Assembly: GCA_902785105.1 (NCBI GenBank)
Contig: CACZXF010000048.1
Coordinates: 36,249-74,980, forward strand
Source: an uncultured Eubacteriales bacterium
Lineage (GTDB): Bacteria; Bacillota; Clostridia; Christensenellales; Aristaeellaceae
Direction of reading: 5' to 3'
DNA: 38,732 nucleotides
Shown here: one piece after another, positions 33,591 through 38,732 of the stretch
Numbering within the stretch: position 1 is the first letter of the stretch
Layout of the letters: each line of letters begins with the position of its first letter
Program-made: the position numbers and the translations under genes
Notes under the pieces: generated by a model
The model's database searches: none
The model's input: the letters and a program-made list of their open reading frames with translations, nothing else
What the model was told of the DNA's origin: nothing

Positions 33591-34577
33591 TTACATCCCC
33601 CTCAGCACCTCCCAGGTATCCCCGTCAATGCAGAGGCTCTGAGCTTCTATGGCCTTCGGGCAGCAGGCTTCGCTGTAATTCAGGCAGGCGTAGGTGGCCC
33701 GCGGATTGTCCCGGGTGAACTGCCAGAAGGGATATTTGATGATGACCGGGGTGTTGTTGCCCACGCCCAGCTCCAGATAGAGCACGCGGCGGTCGCTGTG
33801 CGAACGGAGGAAGCGGGCATAAGCGGCGGAGGCCCTGTGCCAGCCCTCGTCCTCCACGAAGGAATCGTCCGAGCGCAGGTTCAGCGTGACTTCGGAGCCG
33901 TCCTCCGGGCACCTGGGGATCAACTCAGTGGGAATTTTCATCAACAGCGGTTTGTCGGCAGGCGGTTCGAATACGCCTGCCGCGTTTTTTTTAAAGCCCT
34001 GGGCCGCCATGGCCTCCATCACCCAGGCCTCATTGTCGAAGGTCTTTTGTATGGCGGGGTTGACGCTCTGGAACAGGCCGTAGTCGCCCTGGGTGTAGAA
34101 CAGGCGCGATTTGTCGAAGCCCGCCTTCTGGAAACAGTGATCCACGTTGGTGGTGATGACGAAATAGTCCTTATCCTTCACCAGCGAAAACAGCTTTTCA
34201 TACACCGGCTTCGGCGGGGCCATGTAGCGGTTGACATAGATGTTCCGCGCCCAGAAGGCCCAGAAGATCTCCTTCGACGGGAAGGGATAGAAGCCGCCGG
34301 AATACATGTCCTGAAAACCATATTCCCGGCTGAAATCGGAGAACCAGCGCTCGAAGCGCTCGCCGCTGTACGTAAAGCCCGCGGCAGTGGAAAGCCCCGC
34401 CCCCGCGCCGATGACCACGGCCTCGGCCTCCTTCAATTCACCTTTCAGTCTTTCGATGGCCGCCTCCCTCGGCAGGCTCCCCGCCGACAATCCGCTTCTG
34501 AACGTCCGCACGGTGTCGATGCCGCTCTGTATGGTCTCCCGGTAGCCGTCCGGCTGCTTAGTATAATTCCTGTTCAT
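33591..34577 (-). CDS. Class M sirtuin (SirTM), probable protein ADP-ribosyltransferase
   Basis: A 328-aa SIR2-fold protein. NAD-binding motif IGAGAGLSTAAGF (near residue 53), then ITTNVDHCFQKAGF and YTQGDYGLFQ, where the catalytic His of ordinary deacetylase sirtuins is replaced by Gln (TQGD). This wording marks the SirTM class, which ADP-ribosylates a partner protein rather than deacetylating. Compared with my memory of the class, the zinc-ribbon cysteines are mostly missing: QSVNPA in place of a QCS-PC pattern, and CPEDG in place of CPxCG. Start chosen at ATG 34577, which overlaps the macrodomain gene by 20 nt; ATG 34607 is possible. It is the third gene of the rrf2-macro-sirTM operon. The lipoyl-carrier protein (GcvH-L) and lipoate ligase found beside many SirTMs are absent from the window. 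Confidence 0.87.
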   Translation of the reverse strand: MNRNYTKQPDGYRETIQSGIDTVRTFRSGLSAGSLPREAAIERLKGELKEAEAVVIGAGAGLSTAAGFTYSGERFERWFSDFSREYGFQDMYSGGFYPFPSKEIFWAFWARNIYVNRYMAPPKPVYEKLFSLVKDKDYFVITTNVDHCFQKAGFDKSRLFYTQGDYGLFQSVNPAIQKTFDNEAWVMEAMAAQGFKKNAAGVFEPPADKPLLMKIPTELIPRCPEDGSEVTLNLRSDDSFVEDEGWHRASAAYARFLRSHSDRRVLYLELGVGNNTPVIIKYPFWQFTRDNPRATYACLNYSEACCPKAIEAQSLCIDGDTWEVLRGM

Positions 34578-35352
34578 AGTATTCCTTATCCTCATCCTTG
34601 AAAACATTGAATATGATTCGGTCCATAGCGCTGGGGTGGGCCTTCATCCAATCCGTCACCGTGCTGACCGCGATCTCCGCCGCCCTCTGATTCGGGAAGT
34701 GGAACACACCTGTGGAGATGCAGCAGAAGGCCACGCTGCGCAGGCCGTTTTCCACGCAGAGGTCCAGCGTGTTCCGGTAGCAGTCCGCCAGCGCCTTTTC
34801 GTGTTCTTTTGTCAGACGGTTTTCCACGATCGGCCCGACGATGTGGACGACCTTCTTCGCCGGCAGGTTGTACGCCTCCGTCAGCATCGGCACGGCGGTG
34901 GGCTGCTCGTAGTCCCGGCCATACTTCGCCCGGAGCTGCTTCATTTTCCAGCCGCACTCCGCCCGGAGCTGCACCCCGGCGAAGGTGTGGATGCAGTTGT
35001 CGATGCAGGTGTGCATGGGCATGAAACAGCCCAGCATCTGCGAATTTGCCGCGTTCACGATGGCGTCCACTTGAAGCCGCGTGATGTCGCCCTGCCAGAT
35101 GGAAATGCCCGCTTTGATTACGGGGATTTCCCGTAGCGTGACGATGCCCTTTTCCTCTGCCCGCGCCTTCAGATATTCATCCTGCGCTGCGATGGTCTCC
35201 GGCGACATCGGCCCCGGCATGCGAATGTTCATCAGTGAGCGCAATAGCTGCCGCCGCCCCACGACGTCCTTCGGCGTTTTCAGATGCCGATATTTCCCGG
35301 AATCCGCCTTGAAGGCCTCCACCAGATAGGTCAGCCGTTCGTCCTGCGTCAT
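34558..35352 (-). CDS. Zinc-type macrodomain protein, probable ADP-ribosyl hydrolase
   Basis: A 264-aa macrodomain protein that would remove the modification made by the SirTM. Motifs: IWQGDITRLQVDAIVNAANSQ (adenosine site) near residue 90, the Cys/His-rich GCFMPMHTCIDNCIH (near 115; zinc site of this subclass) followed by AGVQLRAEC, and the phosphate loop CCISTGVFHFPN near 215. The ~75-residue helical N-terminal extension is also usual for the SirTM-linked subclass. ATG 35352 is preferred (GGAGAGG 8 nt upstream); GTG 35361, overlapping the rrf2 stop, is an alternative. Coupling to both neighbours argues for one transcript. Confidence 0.92.
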   Translation of the reverse strand: MTQDERLTYLVEAFKADSGKYRHLKTPKDVVGRRQLLRSLMNIRMPGPMSPETIAAQDEYLKARAEEKGIVTLREIPVIKAGISIWQGDITRLQVDAIVNAANSQMLGCFMPMHTCIDNCIHTFAGVQLRAECGWKMKQLRAKYGRDYEQPTAVPMLTEAYNLPAKKVVHIVGPIVENRLTKEHEKALADCYRNTLDLCVENGLRSVAFCCISTGVFHFPNQRAAEIAVSTVTDWMKAHPSAMDRIIFNVFKDEDKEYYEQELY

Positions 35353-35357
35353 GTTGT

Positions 35358-35789
35358 TCACCTCTCCCCGTCTATGGCCTCTATGATTTCGGCCATCGTC
35401 GTCTGTCTCAGCCGCGCCTCCATGGCCCGCTGGGCGTCGGCCAGGTGCCCGTCCAGCGCCCTGTGGATGTTCCGACCCACCGGGCAGGCCGGGTTCGGCT
35501 GCTCGTGGAAGTGGAAGAGCCCCTCCACTGTGTCCACACTGCCCACGGCCCTGTAGATGTCGTACAGTGTGATTTCGTCAAGGGGTTTCGCCAGCGCCGC
35601 GCCGCTGCTGCCGCGCTGGGTGCGCACGATGCCCGCCTCCCGAAGCTGGGAGATCACACCCCGGACGATCACCGGGTTCACCCCGATGCTCCCCGCCAAA
35701 AATTCGCTGTTCACCCGGTCCATGTCCTTGAAATAGTCGATGGCCGTCAAAATGTGTACCCCTATCGTAAATCTGCTTCCGATCTGCAT
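35358..35789 (-). CDS. Rrf2-family transcriptional regulator
   Basis: A 143-aa winged-helix repressor. The N-terminal HTH spans FTIGVHILTAIDYF, SEFLAGSIGVNPVIVRGVIS and REAGIVRTQRGSSGAAL, standard for Rrf2. Only one Cys is present (about residue 101, in NPACPVGRNIH), so it is not an IscR/NsrR-type iron-sulfur protein with three Cys; it resembles the YwnA-like, cluster-free branch. It is first in the operon with the macrodomain and SirTM genes and probably represses its own promoter through the palindrome at 35809-35827. The signal it senses is unknown; a thiol-reactive or redox cue through the single Cys is possible. Confidence 0.94.
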   Translation of the reverse strand: MQIGSRFTIGVHILTAIDYFKDMDRVNSEFLAGSIGVNPVIVRGVISQLREAGIVRTQRGSSGAALAKPLDEITLYDIYRAVGSVDTVEGLFHFHEQPNPACPVGRNIHRALDGHLADAQRAMEARLRQTTMAEIIEAIDGER

Positions 35790-35808
35790 CCTCTGCCTCC
35801 TTGACAGT

Positions 35809-35827
35809 TGTAATATATCACATTACA
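35809..35827. promoter_or_regulatory. Palindromic operator for the Rrf2 regulator
   Basis: TGTAAT-N7-ATTACA, a perfect dyad of 6-bp arms, lies across the -10 of the rrf2 promoter and the spacer. Position and symmetry suit autorepression; binding is inferred. Confidence 0.7.
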
Positions 35828-35840
35828 TCATATTTGTCAA
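35812..35840 (-). promoter_or_regulatory. Promoter of the rrf2-macro-sirTM operon
   Basis: Minus strand consensus TTGACA (35840-35835), 17-nt spacer, TATATT (35817-35812). The -35 lies within the last codons of the lysR gene. GGAGG (around 35800-35796) then precedes the rrf2 ATG. Confidence 0.88.
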
Positions 35841-36755
35841 TGCCTTGGTTACAACTTTTTCAGCACAGTCCATGAACGCCTTTAATACGTTCCATTGATA
35901 GGAATCCGCCTGACAGCCAAATCTGATCCAATAGGTCGCCTCTTCCGGAAGCTGAAAGGCCATCAGTTCCCCGGTTATCGCGCCTCGTGTGAGGATCTCC
36001 GGGCAGAAGCACGCGCCGACGCCCTCCAGGCACAGCTCCAGAAGCATCCCCACATTGTGGGACGTCGCCGCGATCCGGGGCCGCTCGATCCCGGCCCGCT
36101 TTAACACGGAAAGGCCGACGCGCCCGTCGATGTCCTCCGCGCCGCCCATGACGAGGGGACATGTTTCCAGCGCCTTGAAATCGCCGTTCCGAAACTGCCG
36201 TTCACAGTCCGCGGCCCGCGCCTGATAGATTTCATTGAACAGATTTCTTTGAATCAACAAAACCGTTTCTTCCCGGTAGAAGTTCCTCAATCTGATTTTC
36301 GGCGGTGCCTCCGGGAAATCGGCGATGGCGAGGTCGAGCCGTCCCTGTTGCAGGCGTGTGCAGAGGACGTCGTTGGCCCCCTCGGTCAGCTCCATGCGAA
36401 TGTTGGGATACATTTTTTGAAAGTCCGCGATCGCCCCGGGCAGGATGGCCCGCCCCCTGGCCGATGCCGCGCCGACCCGCAGAACGCCCCGCTGATTCTG
36501 TGATATGTCGCCCAGCTCCCGCCGCAGGGCCCGCTCCGCATCCTGGAAGGTTCTGGCGTATTCCAGAAACACCTCCCCCGCGTAAGTCAGCTCCAGGGGA
36601 ACGTGCCGCACCAGCAGCGGGCAGCCGACCTCCTTCTCCAGCCCCGCGATGTGAGCGCTGAGGGATTGCTGGGTGATGTGCAATCCCTCAGCCGCCCGTG
36701 TAAAGCTCCGCTCCCGCGCCAGGGCGATAAAGTATTCCATCGTCTGAAAATTCAT
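35823..36755 (-). CDS. LysR-family transcriptional regulator
   Basis: A 310-aa regulator: N-terminal winged HTH (MEYFIALARERSFTRAAEGL, ITQQSLSAHIAGLEKEVG) and a periplasmic-binding-like effector domain from about residue 90 (GVLRVGAASARGRAILPG). It is divergent from the LysE-type exporter across 241 bp and probably controls it, the classical LysR arrangement. Its final codons and stop overlap the promoter and operator of the next operon downstream. Effector unknown, perhaps an amino acid exported by the neighbour. Confidence 0.94.
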   Translation of the reverse strand: MNFQTMEYFIALARERSFTRAAEGLHITQQSLSAHIAGLEKEVGCPLLVRHVPLELTYAGEVFLEYARTFQDAERALRRELGDISQNQRGVLRVGAASARGRAILPGAIADFQKMYPNIRMELTEGANDVLCTRLQQGRLDLAIADFPEAPPKIRLRNFYREETVLLIQRNLFNEIYQARAADCERQFRNGDFKALETCPLVMGGAEDIDGRVGLSVLKRAGIERPRIAATSHNVGMLLELCLEGVGACFCPEILTRGAITGELMAFQLPEEATYWIRFGCQADSYQWNVLKAFMDCAEKVVTKALTNMM

Positions 36756-36780
36756 ACTGTGTCTCCGAATTACAGGTTTT

Positions 36781-36809
36781 AACTGTATTATATATCAAAA
36801 AGAACAGTT
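36781..36809. promoter_or_regulatory. Possible LysR-regulator binding site
   Basis: AACTGT (36781-36786) and ACAGTT (36804-36809) form inverted arms spaced by 17 bp, covering the lysR -10 and reaching the exporter -35. Confidence 0.4.
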
Positions 36810-36815
36810 TTACAA
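36787..36815 (-). promoter_or_regulatory. Promoter of lysR
   Basis: Minus strand TTGTAA (36815-36810), 17-nt spacer, TATAAT (36792-36787). Its -35 overlaps the -35 of the divergent exporter promoter, so one bound regulator could affect both. Confidence 0.7.
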
Positions 36816-36837
36816 TGTAATTCTGATGTGATATGAT
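36809..36837 (+). promoter_or_regulatory. Promoter of the LysE-type exporter
   Basis: TTTACA (36809-36814), 17-nt spacer, TATGAT (36832-36837). The leader then contains the C-core repeat. Confidence 0.8.
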
Positions 36838-36849
36838 GGGAAAAACATC

Positions 36850-36958
36850 GGTAGGGGTACTGGTAAGGGGCCACCGTTCTTCTTGGCTCCCCTTTCAGGG
36901 GAGCTGTCAGCCGTAGGCTGACTGAGAGGTTCGTCACCCCTACATATCCCTGTTTATT
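36850..36958. repeat. Intergenic modular repeat, C core
   Basis: Right terminus TATCCCTGTTTATT fits the common family, but the core is different: hairpins GGCTCCCCTTTCAGGGGAGC and CAGCCGTAGGCTG. Left terminus unclear. It ends 38 nt before the exporter start. Confidence 0.7.
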
Positions 36959-36996
36959 GAGCCCACACAGCCGTCCCCGGAAGGGAGATCATTCAC

Positions 36997-37590
36997 ATGC
37001 CCACAGCTCTGATACCGTCGTTTTTGCTCTTCTGCGCCGTCTCTGCCATCACGCCGGGGCCGGCCAACCTCTGCTCGCTGGCCGCCGCCATGGCCTATGG
37101 GCGGCGGCAGGCGCTGAAACAGTGGCGGGGAATTTTTGTCGGCTATCTGATCGTCTCGGTGCTGGTTTCACTGATGGTCTGGTACCTCGGCATGGCGCTG
37201 AAACGCTATATCCGCGTGTTGACCTGGATCGGCGCGGCGTATATCCTCTGGATGTCCTGGAATCTCCTGCGCAGCGATTCCATAGGGCAGGCGCGGCGCA
37301 ATGAGCGCTGCAACTTCTTCACGGGACTGTTCGTCCAGCTTACCAACGCGAAGATCATTCTCTTTTGCGCCACGGCGCTGACCACCTACGCGCTGCCCTA
37401 CTCTGACAGTTACGCTGACGTGCTGAAGATCGCGCTGCTGCTGGCCCTGCTCGGCGGTCCCTTGGCGAATTTGGCCTGGCTGTTTGCGGGTTCCAGCCTG
37501 CAATGCTTCTTGCAAAGCCGGGGAAAAGCTGTTAATATGGTGATGGCGCTGGTGCTCGCGGGCTGCGCGGTCAGCATCGCTTTGAACTGA
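36997..37590 (+). CDS. LysE/RhtB-family amino-acid exporter
   Basis: A 197-aa membrane protein with about six helices. The N-terminal signature AITPGPANLCSLAAAMAYGRRQALKQWRG-like region (residues 17-45) matches the LysE/RhtB pattern of a Pro-Gly-Pro motif followed by a Gly-Arg-rich turn; WIGAAYILWMSW and FVQLTNAKIILF are further family segments. These proteins export amino acids and related small molecules; the substrate cannot be told. Its stop codon (37588-37590) is 14 nt before the Ogt start, so the next two genes are probably co-transcribed. Confidence 0.93.
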   Translation: MPTALIPSFLLFCAVSAITPGPANLCSLAAAMAYGRRQALKQWRGIFVGYLIVSVLVSLMVWYLGMALKRYIRVLTWIGAAYILWMSWNLLRSDSIGQARRNERCNFFTGLFVQLTNAKIILFCATALTTYALPYSDSYADVLKIALLLALLGGPLANLAWLFAGSSLQCFLQSRGKAVNMVMALVLAGCAVSIALN

Positions 37591-37604
37591 TGGGAGGTGG
37601 GACC

Positions 37605-38090
37605 ATGGAATACATTTATCGCTGGCCTTCGCCCCTCGGTGGGTTGCTGCTTGCCAGCGACGGTGAAGCGCTGACGGGGCTGTGGTTTGAGGGGCAGAAG
37701 TATTTTGCGGCCACACTGTCCGAGGTTCACGAGGCAAGGCTGCTCCCCGTGTTCGAACAGGCGACGCATTGGCTGGAAGCCTATTTCAGCGGCAGGGACC
37801 CCGGCTTCACGCCGCCGCTGGCCCCGACGGGGACGCCCTTTCGAAAGGCCGTGTGGGATGTGTTGTTGACCATCCCCTACGGACAGACGATGACCTACGG
37901 AACGATCGCCGCTCAGCTCGGCCTTGAACGCATGTCCGCCCAGGCCGTCGGTGGCGCGGTGGGGCACAACCCCATATCGCTGATCATCCCCTGCCACCGC
38001 GTGCTCGGTGCCGACGGCAGTCTGACCGGCTATGCGGGCGGCATAGAGAAGAAAAAATGGCTGCTTGAAATGGAGAAGGCCCATGGGTAA
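37605..38090 (+). CDS. ogt: Methylated-DNA-protein cysteine methyltransferase
   Basis: Suicide repair protein that takes the methyl group from O6-methylguanine onto its own Cys. A 161-aa protein with the N-terminal ribonuclease-H-like domain (YRWPSPLGGLLLASDG) and the C-terminal DNA-binding domain: PFRKAVWDVLLTIPYGQTM, the Arg finger region, and the active site IIPCHRVL with Cys near residue 130, then GYAGGIEKKKWLLEME. GGGAGGTGGG lies before ATG 37605; an ATG at 37590 overlapping the exporter stop is less likely. Followed, with an 8-nt overlap, by a second MGMT-family gene. Confidence 0.95.
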   Translation: MEYIYRWPSPLGGLLLASDGEALTGLWFEGQKYFAATLSEVHEARLLPVFEQATHWLEAYFSGRDPGFTPPLAPTGTPFRKAVWDVLLTIPYGQTMTYGTIAAQLGLERMSAQAVGGAVGHNPISLIIPCHRVLGADGSLTGYAGGIEKKKWLLEMEKAHG

Positions 38091-38391
38091 GATCATGAAT
38101 GAAAGCCTCATCTATGAGATACTCTCCGCCGTGGAGGAGATCCCCTTTGGCCGCGTCGCCTCCTACGGGCAGATCGCCCGGCTCATCGGCCGGGACAAAA
38201 ACGCCCGGCTGGTGGGCCGTGTGCTGAGTATGGCGGAATACTACGGGCAGTACCCCTGCCACCGCGTGGTCAATCACGCGGGCAGGCTCGCCCCGTCCTT
38301 CACGGAGCAAAGGGAACTGCTGATGTCAGAGGGTGTCGGCTTCCTCGAAAACGGCTGCGTGGACATGCGGCGGTATCAGTGGGAGGCATAG
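38083..38391 (+). CDS. Small MGMT-family (alkyltransferase-like) protein
   Basis: A 102-aa protein consisting only of the DNA-binding/active-site domain: YEILSAVEEIPFGRVASYG, a RLIGRDKNARLVGRVLS recognition helix, and YPCHRVVNHAGRL. The ATL proteins of E. coli and fission yeast have Trp in place of the active-site Cys; here Cys is kept, so real alkyl transfer is possible. Start ATG 38083 (GGAG upstream) overlaps the previous gene; ATG 38095 is possible. Having both types coupled suggests joint repair of alkyl-guanine lesions. Confidence 0.9.
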   Translation: MGKIMNESLIYEILSAVEEIPFGRVASYGQIARLIGRDKNARLVGRVLSMAEYYGQYPCHRVVNHAGRLAPSFTEQRELLMSEGVGFLENGCVDMRRYQWEA

Positions 38392-38402
38392 GAGGCTGTT
38401 CT

Positions 38403-38586
38403 GACAAATTGGAATTTGGCGAGTATACGGGAGTTCACCTCATCCGGCGCTTCGCGCCACCTTCCCCTCAAGGGGAAGGCTTTTGGGTCTCGCCGTTCCC
38501 AGCCCCTGCCTTCCCCTTGAGGGGAAGGTGCCCGTGAGGGCGGATGAGGTGGACTCGAAAGACTCCCCGATAAATCCCTGTTTATC
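38403..38586. repeat. Intergenic modular repeat, B core
   Basis: GACAAATTGGAATTTGGC on the left, B core with two AAGGGGAAGG-type hairpins, and GATAAATCCCTGTTTATC on the right. Starts 11 nt after the stop at 38391. Confidence 0.92.
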
Positions 38587-38599
38587 AAAATATCTGATG

Positions 38600-38627
38600 A
38601 AAAAAGCCACCCGTCTCAGCGGGTGGC
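38600..38627. terminator. Terminator-like hairpin, target of the adjacent intron
   Basis: GCCACCCG (38606-38613), loop TCTCAG, CGGGTGGC (38620-38627), then TTATCGTT; on the minus strand the stem is followed by a run of T. Could end transcription in either direction. Confidence 0.75.
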
Positions 38628-38635
38628 TTATCGTT

Positions 38636-38732
38636 GTGTGCCGGGCATGGCACACATCTAACCGGTGAGAGTCCGGTCGCGGGTATTTACCGCCAAGCGT
38701 AGCGAACCGCAAGCCGTTGGTGGCGACGCCAA
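38636..38732 (+). mobile_element. Group IIC intron, 5' end, cut by window edge
   Basis: The stretch starts GTGTGCCGGGCATGGCACAC, a GUGYG 5' end inside a 7-bp stem, followed by TCTAACCGGTGAGAGTCCGG and GCAAGCCGTTGGTGGCGACG. These match, in order, the conserved start of bacterial IIC introns such as the Geobacillus GsI-IIC intron (CATGG..., GTGAGAGTCC, CGCAAG...GTGGCGAC). It begins 8 nt after a terminator-type stem, the known preferred target of the IIC class. The intron-encoded reverse transcriptase would lie beyond the window. Confidence 0.88.

Noticed and set aside
33591-35352. SIR2-type anti-phage defence operon
   Set aside because: The sirtuin has the SirTM-type TQGD motif and is coupled to an ADP-ribosyl hydrolase and an Rrf2 regulator, which fits protein modification rather than NAD-depleting defence; no helicase, Argonaute or HerA partner is present.

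Overview
The window looks like a chromosomal segment of a GC-rich anaerobic member of the Firmicutes (class Clostridia). Supporting signs are a YesM/YesN-type two-component pair with an AraC-type output domain, a class B sortase, an NhaC-type antiporter, ATP-dependent PEP carboxykinase, AGGAGG-type ribosome binding sites, and the gene order prmA-rsmE-mtaB-HIT-rpsU that is common in Firmicutes. Placement below class level would be a guess.

Layout: 1-2818 carries a secreted protein of unknown function and pckA, each with a promoter and a rho-independent terminator. 2889-7428 is a sensory unit: histidine kinase, response regulator, then a sugar-type extracellular solute-binding protein whose promoter has 20-bp-phased direct repeats. 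7440-9139 holds a small MITE-like element, a strong inverted repeat and an FUSC-like membrane protein. 9543-15059 (minus) is a giant RND permease (1838 aa) with a coiled-coil and Ser-rich insertion. 15510-17497 (minus) contains three small membrane proteins. 17621-18889 is ruvC-ruvA without ruvB; ftsH follows on the minus strand. 21158-25873 has a ferritin-like unknown, an NhaC antiporter (minus) and a sortase. 25949-29990 is the prmA, rsmE, mtaB, HIT, rpsU translation and tRNA/rRNA-modification block. Next come a Trm11/UPF0020-like methylase and rho with a long disordered N-terminal part.

33591-35789 (minus) is a compact rrf2-macrodomain-SirTM operon, a probable reversible protein ADP-ribosylation module, with a promoter/operator that sits inside the 3' end of the neighbouring lysR gene. 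lysR is divergent from a LysE-type exporter, which is followed by two MGMT-family genes. The window ends in the first ~97 nt of a group IIC intron placed just after a terminator-like hairpin.

The most pervasive structure is a family of about 16 short intergenic elements (113-250 bp) in many of the gaps between genes. Most share imperfect termini of the type GATAAATTGGAATTTGTC / AAATCCCTGTTTATC but carry one of three different hairpin-rich cores (called A, B and C here). They abut stop codons and ribosome binding sites closely, and one appears to supply a stop codon. Annotation rests on reading the sequence and recalled family motifs; no database search was run.
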